Shown: piece after piece, positions 43,880 through 53,731 of the stretch
How the letters are laid out: the number at the start of each line of letters is the position of its first letter
Numbering within the stretch: position 1 is the first letter of the stretch
Assembly: GCA_009767595.1 (NCBI GenBank)
Contig: VSDK01013510.1
Coordinates: 1 to 64,000 of the forward strand
Reading direction: 5' to 3'
From: Symbiodinium kawagutii
Taxonomy: Eukaryota > Sar > Dinophyceae > Suessiales > Symbiodiniaceae
DNA: 64,000 nt
The notes under the pieces: model-generated
The model's input: the letters and a program-made list of their open reading frames with translations, nothing else
Database searches by the model: none
What the model was told of the DNA's origin: nothing
Position numbers and translations under genes: made by a program

Positions 43880-44000
43880 CCCAGGATGAAGCTAAACCCC
43901 TGGTTGATGATCACAGGGGGTGTCCCCTAAAAGCCGACTGGTTGTCGATTAAAATGGGAACCCCCTAGTTAATGAACCAGGGGTTTAGCTTCATCCTGGG
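43880..44000. repeat. 121-bp hairpin with perfect 26-bp arms
   Basis: CCCAGGATGAAGCTAAACCC then CTGGTT at 43880-43905, and its exact inverse complement at 43975-44000. The inner arms continue imperfectly (CAGGGGG / CCCCCTAG). Single copy in the window. Confidence 0.9.
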
Positions 44001-44075
44001 TCAACATTAGTCTGTTCCTGGTGTAACCCTCCCAAATCACAGCATCAAAGTCCAACAGCCCAAACCGCCGCACAG

Positions 44076-44116
44076 GTCATCTACCACAACTCCTCTCATG
44101 CGGTGGACGTCCCTTG
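44076..44116 (+). CDS. Candidate exon
   Basis: Acceptor CCGCCGCACAG|, donor TCCCTTG|GTCGCC. Reads VIYHNSSHAVDVP. Confidence 0.35.
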
Positions 44117-44330
44117 GTCGCCATGAAATGGAAAGCCACGTTGGTTGCATGGCCCATCGGGGTATCCCACTTAGAAGCAGCTTATAACATTTTATAACTA
44201 CAACACATGTCGGACCCCTGGTTTCCGATAATCCAATGGTTCCTCGCCAGTTAAGTAGGTCATAATTTCATTGGAATGGTCATCCAAGTATATCCAAGTT
44301 ATTGGCTCCCTCTTCTTTCGCCAAAGACAG

Positions 44331-44419
44331 CAGCCCTGGCAGCCCTGACAGCCCTCGTGTTACCACTCTCCAGTCCTGGGATGATCTCTCAACATAAAGG
44401 GCAACAGTTCGATCCCCGG
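44331..44419 (+). CDS. Exon of unknown gene E
   Basis: Acceptor CAAAGACAG|. After two leading bases it reads ALAALTALVLPLSSPGMISQ then HKGQQFDPR and ends CCCCGG|GTTGGC in phase 0. Hydrophobic start (ALAALTALVLPL). Phase matches the next exon, 230 bp away across an intron that holds a MITE-2-like element (about 44466-44573). Confidence 0.5.
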
Positions 44420-44465
44420 GTTGGCTTCGCATTCCATGATTCGGTTCTTGACACATCTATGATGC

Positions 44466-44573
44466 GGGTCAAAATTCATCAACCAAATCATGGGGGATAA
44501 TCACCAACAATAGTAGAGAAAACAACGGTTAATAGTGGGGGAACCAGTGGTACAGGGTAAACTGACCCACAGC
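44466..44573. mobile_element. Diverged MITE-2 copy
   Basis: GCGGGTCAAAATTCATCAACC ... CTGACCCACAGCC. Family interior words GGGGGAACCAGTGGTACAGGG. No target duplication visible. Confidence 0.55.
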
Positions 44574-44648
44574 CACGCGTTGAACATGAACTCTAACCCA
44601 CCGTTTTTCAGCGAAGCTTCGAAGACTCACTGACTCGTTGGTTCACAG

Positions 44649-44830
44649 CTGATCCGCCACGAAGAAAGGGCCCCAGGGCCGAGGATTTGCTGCCAAAGCC
44701 CAGATCTGGTGGACTTTGCTCAAGACCTTGCAGGTGACCTGTTGGCCATGGAGCCGGTCTCCCAGGTTGTCAAAACATCCTGTCAGCCTTTCCGGCCACA
44801 CAAGTGGGACGGAGTCCTGTGTGACCGCTG
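44649..44830 (+). CDS. Exon of unknown gene E
   Basis: Acceptor TTGGTTCACAG|, donor GACCGCTG|GTGACG. Phase 0 to phase 2. Reads LIRHEERAPGPRICCQSPDL, then VDFAQDLAGDLLAMEPVSQV, then VKTSCQPFRPHKWDGVLCDR. This is a 60-residue uninterrupted frame with natural composition, the longest single exon call outside the retroelement and the uS13 gene. No family recognised. Confidence 0.58.
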
Positions 44831-44849
44831 GTGACGGCAGTCACTGACG

Positions 44850-45075
44850 TTCTGTGGGTCTTTTGTTGCTGGCATCGAGAAGACCCCGCACATGCGAGGT
44901 GGCGATAGGAACACCTGATGCTCGGCGCTGGACCAACATGTTGATTGCACCCGATGTCAACATCAGTGCCATGACACTGTCTTTAGGGCCTTCGGGTACC
45001 CACCTCTCTGGGCTTGGACAGTCTCCCTTGCCTTATGAGCTCCTGGTCCTGTTGGTGTCCTGTTGGTGCCACTAG
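44850..45075 (+). CDS. Candidate exon(s) of unknown gene E
   Basis: One frame reads ASRRPRTCEVAIGTPDARRW, then TNMLIAPDVNISAMTLSLGP, then SGTHLSGLGQSPLPYELLVL to a stop at 45073-45075. A second frame reads CGSFVAGIEKTPHMRGGDRN. The join to the exon ending at 44830 is unresolved (the simplest splice creates a stop). Confidence 0.42.
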
Positions 45076-45696
45076 TCGCCTCTCACCCGCAAATCTGAGT
45101 AACCCTTCAAATGGGCAGCACTAGGGGACACCATCACCGTGCAAAATGGCTGGATCGGCACTGGGGATATGTCAATGCCCAAAATGAATCAAAATGATTG
45201 GTTTTTGGATTGGAAGGTAGACATGGATCACCATGGCTACTGACTACTGATAGAAAGAAATGAAAGAGGTTCAAAGCAAATCGTGACAGACGTTTTCGCT
45301 CAGTGTAAAAATGCTAATGTTGGAAATGACTTATCATAGTGTTTGTGTTTCCTGCAAAAGATAAGTATGTCAAAGAACCTAGATTATATTCAAGCATTCA
45401 TTAGGAAACTGCGTATGATGAGACCTGCGCAACCATCAAACTCCATAGTAACCTGTCCAGAAACTCAATGTTAGATGAACAGGCTGATTTCTATCCTGGC
45501 GCCATTTGAGCAGGACCGGAATAGTCATCAAAATCATTTGCACTCATCATTACTACGGTCATCAATACCCAATAATTACATGACTTCAACCAATCATACC
45601 AATGATCTCATGAATTCTACCAACCACACTGATATACCATGGCAATACCAAAATGCCCAATCATTAATCTTCAATGCATGTTTCTTATTGCTATAG

Positions 45697-45813
45697 TCAT
45701 ACCCAATCATATCCCAATGACATCCGTCGACACTGGCGAACTAGCTTGGTCGCGTGGAGATTCCACCGTTCAAATCGCTGCTTTGACCCATCGAAAAAGG
45801 TGATGTTTCCCAG
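45697..45813 (+). CDS. Exon of an unknown gene
   Basis: Acceptor ATTGCTATAG|, consensus donor TTTCCCAG|GTGAGT. After one leading base it reads HTQSYPNDIRRHWRTSLVAW then RFHRSNRCFDPSKKVMFP, ending in phase 2. Basic, Trp/Arg-rich. No family recognised. Confidence 0.5.
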
Positions 45814-45866
45814 GTGAGTGGCGCCAAGAGGGTAGCTGATCAACAATGTTCGATCAAGATCCATAA

Positions 45867-45967
45867 GGGGGTTTCTCAAAATAGGGAACCCCAAAAATGG
45901 TTGGTTTAATACTAATAAATGGTTAGTAGAGGATGATTTCGGGGGACCCCTATTTTGAGAAACCACC
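45867..45967. mobile_element. MITE-1 copy with ATAA target duplication
   Basis: GGGGGTTTCTCAAAATAGGG ... CCCCTATTTTGAGAAACCACC, with ATAA at 45863-45866 and 45968-45971. Confidence 0.88.
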
Positions 45968-46070
45968 ATAAAATTCCATAAACCAACCGTATGTGGCATA
46001 AAGCACAAGCTATAAATCAACAATATTTCAGATATACCAATGGCTCCAAGAGGGGCAAAGCAACACATTT

Positions 46071-46183
46071 GGCTGTGGGTCAAAAACCTGTACCCCTGGT
46101 TCCCCTATCATTAACCATAGTTTTCCTGATAGTTTTGTTGGTCATTATCCACCATTATTGCTGGTTAATATTGACCCATAGCC
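46071..46183. mobile_element. MITE-2 copy with ATTT target duplication
   Basis: GGCTGTGGGTCAAAAACC ... ATATTGACCCATAGCC, with ATTT at 46067-46070 and 46184-46187. It lies 14 bp upstream of the next exon, so its target copy forms part of that exon's polypyrimidine tract. Confidence 0.88.
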
Positions 46184-46197
46184 ATTTTTCTGCCCAG

Positions 46198-46269
46198 GTC
46201 ATGGCCACAGTGTACTGGTTGGTGCGCATGCCTTTCTTCATGGAGCGCATCTCCCTGTTGGACTTTGCT
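46198..46269 (+). CDS. Exon, probable membrane segment
   Basis: Textbook acceptor TTTTTCTGCCCAG| and donor GACTTTGCT|GTAAGT. Exactly 24 codons, phase 0 to 0: VMATVYWLVRMPFFMERISL then LDFA. Amphipathic to hydrophobic. The frame is open past the donor (..RRPMMGLAKGVMAMMMARTK), so a longer exon is possible. No family recognised. Confidence 0.55.
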
Positions 46270-48077
46270 GTAAGTGAGCCTTGGCGGCGGCCCATGATGG
46301 GCTTGGCCAAAGGAGTGATGGCCATGATGATGGCACGCACAAAAACAGCCATAGGGGGATCAAAACCATAATTCAGGGCCTTTATTCATCTGTATTCATC
46401 AAAAAATGCCACAGTCTATGGCCATAATGGGAGATCCCTATGCTTAGTGATGGTTAGCAAGGATTGATTGTAGGGGAGAACAACTGAACGATAGTGGTTG
46501 ATGCTTGTGAATTGGAGATCCATATTCATCCATAGACCCTCAATTTACCTCAAATAGCTTGTAATCGATTTTAAATATGGGTGGTTTTTTATAGACATAT
46601 ATATATATATATGGATCTAACATCACTGATCAGCTACTCTGGTAGCCCACTACCCTGGAAGCTTAGTTAAACACAGCAGCTTTAATACGTAACTAACTGC
46701 TATTTCTATGGTGGATTTTCCATGCAACCAGGGTAGGGACTAGCAGACTGTAAAGGATCGACGGATGTTCAGACCAGGACCTAATATGGCGAGCTGGGTC
46801 AATATTAACTAACCAATTTCATGGCTTATAATGACCAAGCAAATCATAGGGAAAACAAGCTGGTTAATCATAGGGGAACCAGGGGGACTAAGGGTGAACT
46901 GACCCATAGCCATAATGATAGCTGAGTTGTTGGCGTGCATATACATACACGTAGGTATAGCTGAAGATATGAAGAAAGATAACTAGATAGATGAGATTGA
47001 AACGGATCATGATGTCGAGATTGGGGCCCCTTGCCATTATGTTCCGGTGGATCGTAGAAGTGGTTGTATACATGTAGCGAACCACTGGGTAGTGCTGATA
47101 CTGTGAGTATACCAAAGATCTTGAGATGATTCACTCACAAACGAAGCCAAAGCTGAGATTTGCGGAACCTGATGAACACAGTTTCATGAAATATATTGCC
47201 AAAGCTGATGGTTTCAAGCAGACATGGACGATCAATCTCATGCATATGTTTATTTCAGGAAACGGTGTTTTGCAGTGATTTGTTCACTTCTATCTTTGTT
47301 CAACTGAAGCTAAAGTACTGTAATTGGAGGGCTGAAACAAGCTAATAAATTACAATATCTGCACAGCCTTTCTTGTGTAGCTAAGAAACCTTTAACAGTG
47401 GGCCATGTACACTTGGACCGATGCGATTAAAGTTTCTCCTTGAAATATGATCCTGCTCAGCATGTCTAGGGGCTTTTGGAGAGTCACATATTTCCAAAAT
47501 CTGATCCTTGGCCCTGCATAAATGAGCTGCTAGCTTTTAGCATATACATTATTTTTTCATACGTTTACACATATGTATATCATATCAACATGGCGCTGAA
47601 TGGTTCATGAGCCAAGCAATCCAACTTGTGGTTCAGTATTGATGGATTCTTTGCCGTTCTGATCGTCAACCTTTTGTTGATAGTAGATCATCTAGTAGTT
47701 TAGGACAATCTCGCATAATGTTTTGACTGCCTGGTTTTGAATAGCTATGAATATTTGGTTGCCTGAAACCAGCAGCCAGCATGTTACTGACAAACCAAGG
47801 GGGACAGTTCAGCTGCAAACAGCTTGAGATCTGGTAGATTTATAAGACTTGATAAGTGTAGGCGTACAGGATTCGGCAAGGAGTCCGCAACATATCTGCA
47901 CAGAGGTTTCCCTTCTGATATCTGCATGGGGTCATTTTTGCAGCCTTCCGTGTCTACATGCGTGCTTAGATGAAGCGTAGCTTCATGCTCATGCAATCAT
48001 TGCTTCATTCCGTTTCAGAAAGATCGACCACCGCAACACATGTGATTGTTTCAGGCGCTTAGGAATCTGAATGAACC
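46270..48077. other. Non-coding DNA with one MITE-2
   Basis: Only the MITE-2 at 46788-46911 is recognised. (TA)n at 46595-46610. No exon supported. Confidence 0.4.
46788..46911. mobile_element. MITE-2 copy
   Basis: GGCGAGCTGGGTCAATATT ... GAACTGACCCATAGCC, flanks ATAT/ATAA (one mismatch). Confidence 0.75.
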
Positions 48078-48356
48078 ATGAACCGAAGACTTGATGATGA
48101 TTCTATCATAGTTCAATGTGATACGGCTCCCTTGGCACCTTTGAGCAGTGCTGAGATAGGTAGTAGTTTGCATCCCGACAAGAACTATTCTGCTCATTTA
48201 TGGGATGTGAACAGCTGGGGGTACAGGGTTTTGTACCGTGGGCATCTAACTGCATTATGCCCATTTGGAAAACATTTTTCAAAGGCAGGCCCGTTGACCC
48301 GTTTGTTGACTAGACTAGCATCCACTGTGACATACATTCTGTGTACAGCCATCAAG
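48078..48356 (+). CDS. Possible coding exon
   Basis: ATG-started frame MNRRLDDDSIIVQCDTAPLA... continuing ..SSLHPDKNYSAHLWDVNSWG and ..GPLTRLLTRLASTVTY, with a consensus-like donor ATCAAG|GTACGC at 48357. The frame stays open to 48500 if unspliced. GC content is only moderate. No family recognised. Confidence 0.33.
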
Positions 48357-48926
48357 GTACGCGAGAGTATCCACTGTTTTCATAGGCATATTGATGAATG
48401 CACTGCACCTAGAAAGCATTGTTGGTTCATAGGTTTTTTTCACTCCATGAAATCATTGTTTTTTCCCAGAAATCATTCGTTGATAGATCCAAGAATATGA
48501 ATGATTTCGGGGAAGCAATAAGAATGATGAACATTTCATCAAAATAACGGAAACAAAGAACATATTTTCCGTTAACAGTGTATGAAAGCATGCTTCTGTC
48601 ATGAAATGATTCTGTTTCATCCATTCCACTACCCTCTAGTAAAACCACCATGCTTGGATGATTTCCTAAGGTTTTCAAAACAAAATGGTGAATTTTCCAG
48701 CCATGTCAGTTTACCAGAGGGTATTTTCTTCCAACAACTACCCTCTGTCATCAATGATTCTGCTAATGAAATGATTCTGTCTCATCCAAAAATAATGGCA
48801 ATCCAGAAAACTTCCATGAATAATTCATTTTTGAAAATCAAGTGGATGAAGTTAATAAACAGAAATAGATAATCCATAGAACTTCGATTGTTCAAATTTT
48901 CGGTTTTCATGAATTTCCTTTCCAAG

Positions 48927-49035
48927 GGAACTGCCCGGCTATCTCTGGATGTGAGGTGATCGCTGGAGCTGTGCACGACGCAGGGTTGCTTGACGACCAG
49001 TTCGCCTCTGAAGGACGTTGGGCCGTGCATAACCG
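48927..49035 (+). CDS. Exon of an unknown gene
   Basis: Acceptor TTTCCTTTCCAAG|, donor CATAACCG|GTTGGT. After two leading bases it reads NCPAISGCEVIAGAVHDAGL then LDDQFASEGRWAVHN, from phase 1 to phase 2. Sharp GC rise and even composition. No family recognised. Confidence 0.52.
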
Positions 49036-49231
49036 GTTGGTTTGATAGGTTGATAATAGGGATCGATAGGTCACAAACATCAATGGTAAAACTATTGGAT
49101 CTATTGGTACTAGGGTTGTTTCTTGCAATTGGTCAAGAAACCGCCATACAATACTTATTATAATAGGGATCGATAGGTTGATACTAGGGATCAACGACAA
49201 TGGTAAAACAAATGCATAACAAGTACTATGT

Positions 49232-49332
49232 GGTGGTTTCTTGAAATGTGGGACCCCCAAGTTATGGATTGTTTACTACTATACATGTCAATCATGGATG
49301 ATGTAGGAGTACCCCTATTTTGAGAAACACCC
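49232..49332. mobile_element. MITE-1 copy
   Basis: GGTGGTTTCTTGAAATGTGGGACCCCC ... CCCCTATTTTGAGAAACACCC. Flanks ATGT/ATAA do not match. Confidence 0.7.
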
Positions 49333-49895
49333 ATAAATTATTGTGAAACGGTGAGAGACGTTAGTGATGTTGAATGATAGATCATGGCTGTAGTGGTTGT
49401 TTAAGCATAGTGATCATCAACCATTGATGATATTTGGCCATCAAAGAGCACTATTAGTTCAGAACCAGTGATCAGTGCCCTGATTTAGCCATCAGTGATT
49501 CAGGGAAAAACTGGGTTGGGGGGTATTTTCTATGAACCCTTGCCTTCCGAACATGTGACTTTTCAACCAACAGTCAGAAGAGCAGTGGTTGACGCCTCTT
49601 TCTGGTCAGTTTCATGGAGTGAAGGTGCCGAGTTTTGATTTCGGAGGGGTTCATTATAGAGTTCCACCCAAAGATTTTTCAGTATCCCCCTTCGGCGAAT
49701 CTTGGTTGATTCATTGGTGATGATTATCATTTGCGAACGATCATGGCAATTGAACCCAAAGGAATGATTCACCAAGCCAACCAATGGTGGGAATAATCAA
49801 GATTTCTCAGATGGTTCATCCTTGTGAGAAGCACCAAACATTCGGCTTAGGGCGATGGTCGGACACAACACGGTGGCCAATGCTTGGTGATAGAT
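49333..49895. other. Non-coding DNA
   Basis: No element or exon supported. Confidence 0.35.
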
Positions 49896-50009
49896 GGCTA
49901 TGGGTCAATATTAACCAACCAATCATGGGGAACAACAACCAACAAAACTATAGGGAAAACAATGGCTAATGAGAGGGGAACCAGGGGTACGGGGTTTTGA
50001 CCCATAGCC
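49896..50009. mobile_element. MITE-2 copy with AGAT target duplication
   Basis: GGCTATGGGTCAATATT ... GGTTTTGACCCATAGCC, with AGAT at 49892-49895 and 50010-50013. Confidence 0.88.
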
Positions 50010-50489
50010 AGATCATGATGAGTGATCATATCATGCAGCGATATCCCGCACACCTGAGACCTTCTCCATCTCATCACGGAGAAATCCTGTGCCATCTTGG
50101 AACAATTGGTATATTGCAAATGTTGCATATGTTGATTTGCTGACTTGCACAAGCGAAGTATGTGTTCAGTTCCAGCTGTGTTTTCAGTTCAGGCTTCATA
50201 AAGTTCCCTTTGAAGCATGGGTGCCGAAGTTACTTTGGAGCAACATATTCTCAAGTTTGCTTCTCAGAACTGCTTTAAGATTTGTTCGTCATCATGTACT
50301 GTGTTTTTGAGTGATTCACAGTGCCCTTTGCGGGTCAAGCAGCACATGTGTATAGCTGTACATCCAATCGTTGCATCAACGCGTAGATACCGCATGTTGA
50401 CGTTTACACATGTTTGCACACTTGCAGTCACGGATTGGGCGACGGATAAAATACCAACAATGCCCGATGCTTCACATCTCAGCAAACCG

Positions 50490-50786
50490 AAGAAAGACTA
50501 TTTGTTCTGGGATTGTCTCCATACAAGGACCCCATTTGTGATATCTCTCTCGACCCACGCGGCCAGGTATCCTCAATCCCACCAGAGAATTGAATACAGA
50601 TGCCAGCTGGCCCTTGTGTTCTTGTGGTTTGAAGATGTTCGAAGATTTGGCGCCGGAAAAAATGATGATTTGGTTGGCCACCACACCAGCTGGCCCAGGG
50701 TTTTCCACTCGCCTGGCGTTTGGGGCAGCCGTTCCGTTCGGGGCGTTCCGCCCAGGCATCCGGGCTTCAACAACGATTTTCAAAAG
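50490..50786 (+). CDS. Candidate coding island, frame unresolved
   Basis: GC-rich from about 50540 and open in all forward frames. One frame reads PAGPGFSTRLAFGAAVPFGA then FRPGIRASTT. A 235-codon frame through the region (50217-50924) is mostly in AT-rich DNA and is not accepted as one protein. Confidence 0.3.
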
Positions 50787-50884
50787 TTAACTTCCACGGA
50801 GCTGGCGCTCAGAAGCTTGGTGGCGCATCTGCAGGGGGGCTGGTGGCGCTCAACCAAGCAGAACCAGCCGCAGTTTGTGACCAG
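50787..50884 (+). CDS. Candidate exon with GC donor
   Basis: After TTTTCAAAAG| and two leading bases it reads NFHGAGAQKLGGASAGGLVA then LNQAEPAAVCDQ, donor GACCAG|GCGATT (GC type), phase 0. Small-residue-rich. Confidence 0.42.
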
Positions 50885-51111
50885 GCGATTTGGGTCAGTT
50901 CACCTCCCCTGGTTCCCATCATGAACGGTGGTTTTCCCTATTGTAGTTGCTTAATATTGCTGGTTAATATTGACCCACACCCACCAGATGTGACCAGTGA
51001 CATCCACAAACTCTGGATTTGCTTGACGAAATAGCAGTGCTATACTTCGACTTGGGTCATTTCTTGTGGTAAACTGGGAATTTTGAAGGTCCATTCGACT
51101 GGGTCGGTAAC

Positions 51112-51321
51112 ATGTCTACATCCAATCCCAAGCGGAGGACGATACGGACCCAACGCACGGAGGGTCCGTGTGGTCGCAAGCTGAGCTCCGTTCAGCCTGG
51201 CAAAGACAATGTTTGGGTGGCCAAAGGATACGCTGCAGTTGTGCACGATGATATCCTGGCCGGTTGTCAGATACAACCAATGCAATACCGGTCTATCATA
51301 GATGGCGCCACTAAAGAATGA
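51112..51321 (+). CDS. Small ORF, possible first or only exon
   Basis: ATG frame of 69 codons: MSTSNPKRRTIRTQRTEGPC, GRKLSSVQPGKDNVWVAKGY, AAVVHDDILAGCQIQ... to TGA. Basic N-terminus. The opposite strand is also open over much of it. No family recognised. Confidence 0.38.
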   Translation: MSTSNPKRRTIRTQRTEGPCGRKLSSVQPGKDNVWVAKGYAAVVHDDILAGCQIQPMQYRSIIDGATKE

Positions 51322-51424
51322 TAATATCCAAAATATGTTCATAGAAAAAGTAGACCATTCATGACCAACCTGGCTGTTGGTAGCGATTCGGAGCCAGGGG
51401 TATCCCTACATCCCTTTAAAGGGA

Positions 51425-51720
51425 GGGGGATGTGTGGTTTAGAGCTGCAAGGATTCCAAGGAGTGCTTCATCAAATGGGTGTTTCTCAAGTCATAGGGGT
51501 ACCCCCAAATCATCTATAGTATTAACCATTGACAATAATAGTAAACCAACATAAACCAACCATTTTTTGGGTTCCCTATGGCTTGAGAAACCACCAAATG
51601 GTAGAATTCATACAGCACTCGCCATGGCTGGGCCAGCGGATCTCAGTCACCAGGATACAACGACCAAAGCGTCCTGGAGAACTTTCATGTGGCGATGCTT
51701 GGAGCAACGGTTGTCCGACT
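51425..51720 (+). CDS. Candidate exon interrupted by a MITE-1
   Basis: Joining the sequence across the MITE-1 (one AAAT removed) gives a continuous frame reading ARIPRSASSNGRIHTALAMA then GPADLSHQDTTTKASWRTFM. Other frames are open too (HQMVEFIQHSPWLGQRISVT). Evidence is moderate only. Confidence 0.3.
51477..51595. mobile_element. MITE-1 copy with AAAT target duplication
   Basis: GGGTGTTTCTCAAGTCATAGGGG ... CCCTATGGCTTGAGAAACCACC, with AAAT at 51473-51476 and 51596-51599. Confidence 0.88.
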
Positions 51721-51886
51721 CGCAATTGGTTGGCGTCTTACTGGTTGTTCGTAATCTATCCATCTATATATATATATATATATATATAGATATATTTATA
51801 TATTTTTTCCCTCAAGGCATATGGTAGCTGTACGCTGCGGCCTCTTGCACACAAATTCTTGAAAAAAGGAAGAAAAGCTGGGGCAA

Positions 51887-53731
51887 TCATGTGTGTGCAT
51901 AATCCGGGCCGATGTGGCTTCCGAAATCAGCCTTCATTGCACTACACAATTCGCGGAACCTCTCTGAGACTGGGTTCTGAGTCACAGGGGTTCTGTACAC
52001 CGCGTCATGAATGCCCAGCGCCATGGCGCCGCCAAGCGCCGGAGGATACTCCTTTAGAGGAGCTGTAAGGAACCTTCCCTGCTGGTCCCTCCCGATCGAA
52101 GTGGCCTTGGGATTGTGAGGAGTCAAGGCCCAATCTGTGATGTGAGAGCTCAAGGTCGGTAGGCGGATGGCCATGAGCCCCGTAGGTTTCTTGGAGACAG
52201 CCCCCAACCTGCCCTGGTCAATCTGCATCCACGTGGTGCGCGGCAGCTGGCAGATGAAGTGCATCAGCGGCTGTCTCCATATCGATGGAGCTTGAGGATC
52301 TTGAGGTGGAGCAGGGTGTTCTACTAGTCCACTTCCGCCGCAAAGCACCATCAGGATTGCCAGCTCAAGGGTAAACTCCATGAGGATGTTGCTGACGAGG
52401 ATCTGCTTGATCTCGCGCACACGGAGGCTTTCCATCCCCCATGGATGGTCTTGGGCTCTGATGACTCTTGGCCCGTGCTTGGAGCCGGACTCCTGGGGGT
52501 CCAAGACGTTGGCACGGGCATGCGACCAGGTTTCGCACGGGGGCCCCGCCAAAAACGAGACGATCCAGCCATGATGAGCACCGTGAAACCATGTCAATCT
52601 TGTCCTCTCTCTGCTGACATCTCCAAGCTCCGCATGGATGATGATATCAACCGAGACGATGTGTAGTGTCACGTCGGGGTTGGTACTCTGCAGGGCGTTG
52701 AGGAACCATTCCACGTCTCCAGGTCTCCTCCTCCCAGAGAAAGCGTGCAATACATAGCGATCTCGGCCAAAATGTCCAGGAACTCGGCAAGCACTGAGCA
52801 CATGCTCACACAGTCTCGGGTCTTCCGCCAGGGCAATGAAGTGCTTCTCCAATTCTGGCAAACTGGCCTGCTGTCGGCGGCTCGCAGGCGCATCTGCTTG
52901 AAAGAGATCCCATGCTCCTGGGCGACAAAGCGATTGCAAAGTGACCACCAAGACGTCCAAAGGTATCTCCATGTGCTCCGCCTCGTCTGGTCCAAGCCTC
53001 TCACAGAGGCATGTGATGGTTGGACGGAAAGTGGTCCATGAGATAGGCACCCGCAGAACGGTTGCTCTAATAGCGGCGATGACCTCCTCGATGGTGCGCA
53101 CGTCTACCAACAACTCCAGTGCGTGATCCACGAATTCTTCGTCCTGGTCCGGTAGGTCAATGAGAGGTCCAGGGCCGAGAGGTTCACGCACTGGTCCTTG
53201 GGCTCGTCGAACAGGTAAGACCCCATCATGATCACGAGCTTGGGCGTTGCCAACAGTCGAGCCAATGCCAGGTTGAGGATTGAAAAGAGCCCCTTGAGAA
53301 AGTAGTTGACTTCGACAGGCGGCTGAGTGGTGCAGATGTGCCTGCAGCTTGCCGGTGGTGTAATATTCTTTGAGACATGCCGCACATTGTGTGCCATGCA
53401 TCAATCTGCGCACAGCGGCGACTCTTCCATGACGTCGGAACATGTGCGCACCTTCTCCACCCTTGCTGCGGCAAACCAGGCCGCATGTAAGGCATCCATA
53501 GTGCTCCTGCAAAGGTGAGCCGGGATCCTGTTTCGGTTGCAAAGCAGGAAATCCCGCATCTTGGAGGCGGACAGCTATGCGATTGTGCGCGGCTCTCACC
53601 GATTCATGGTTTGACAGCTGCAGCACCGCATGTTGGACGCCTCGATTGATGAGTCGTTTCCAGTACTTGGGCGTGGCCTTGATGAGCGTCTCCCAGTGTG
53701 CAAAGTGCTCTTCAGGGTTGTCCAAAGCCAT
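51887..53731 (-). CDS. Retroelement ORF2 C-terminal part: zinc fingers plus C5-methyltransferase-like domain
   Basis: The 614-codon frame is the continuation of ORF2 after a frame break near 53722. Residues 80-101 (CLTC ... HMFRRH) form a C2H2-like finger and 116-138 (CAAC ... HLHHSAAC) a second. Residues 326-580 show, in order, LHAFSGRRRPGD (motif I-like), VSVDI (II-like), AGPPCETWS (IV-like, with the catalytic-type Cys at 399 in 'PPC'), GLVEHPA (VI-like, 'ENP/ENV' position), DQGRLGAVSKKPTGL (VIII-like, as in phage-type enzymes) and KEYPPALGGAMA (IX/X-like). This spacing and order is that of C5-cytosine methyltransferases. The family is established knowledge, the assignment here is inference from motifs. 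Oddities are Glu-Thr-Trp after PPC instead of the usual Gln-x-Phe, and His for Asn in the VI position. Activity is therefore unproven. The frame ends at TGA 51887. Confidence 0.7.
   Translation of the reverse strand: MALDNPEEHFAHWETLIKATPKYWKRLINRGVQHAVLQLSNHESVRAAHNRIAVRLQDAGFPALQPKQDPGSPLQEHYGCLTCGLVCRSKGGEGAHMFRRHGRVAAVRRLMHGTQCAACLKEYYTTGKLQAHLHHSAACRSQLLSQGALFNPQPGIGSTVGNAQARDHDGVLPVRRAQGPVREPLGPGPLIDLPDQDEEFVDHALELLVDVRTIEEVIAAIRATVLRVPISWTTFRPTITCLCERLGPDEAEHMEIPLDVLVVTLQSLCRPGAWDLFQADAPASRRQQASLPELEKHFIALAEDPRLCEHVLSACRVPGHFGRDRYVLHAFSGRRRPGDVEWFLNALQSTNPDVTLHIVSVDIIIHAELGDVSRERTRLTWFHGAHHGWIVSFLAGPPCETWSHARANVLDPQESGSKHGPRVIRAQDHPWGMESLRVREIKQILVSNILMEFTLELAILMVLCGGSGLVEHPAPPQDPQAPSIWRQPLMHFICQLPRTTWMQIDQGRLGAVSKKPTGLMAIRLPTLSSHITDWALTPHNPKATSIGRDQQGRFLTAPLKEYPPALGGAMALGIHDAVYRTPVTQNPVSERFRELCSAMKADFGSHIGPDYAHT

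Noticed and set aside
50217-50924. 235-codon + strand frame
   Set aside because: First half is AT-rich and random-looking. The second half is GC-rich with all frames open and competing exon-like frames. Not accepted as one protein.
53596-53721. Tail of the RT-core frame beyond the last frame break
   Set aside because: Overlaps the start of the zinc-finger/methyltransferase frame and reads as low-complexity Ser/Arg, so it is a shadow.
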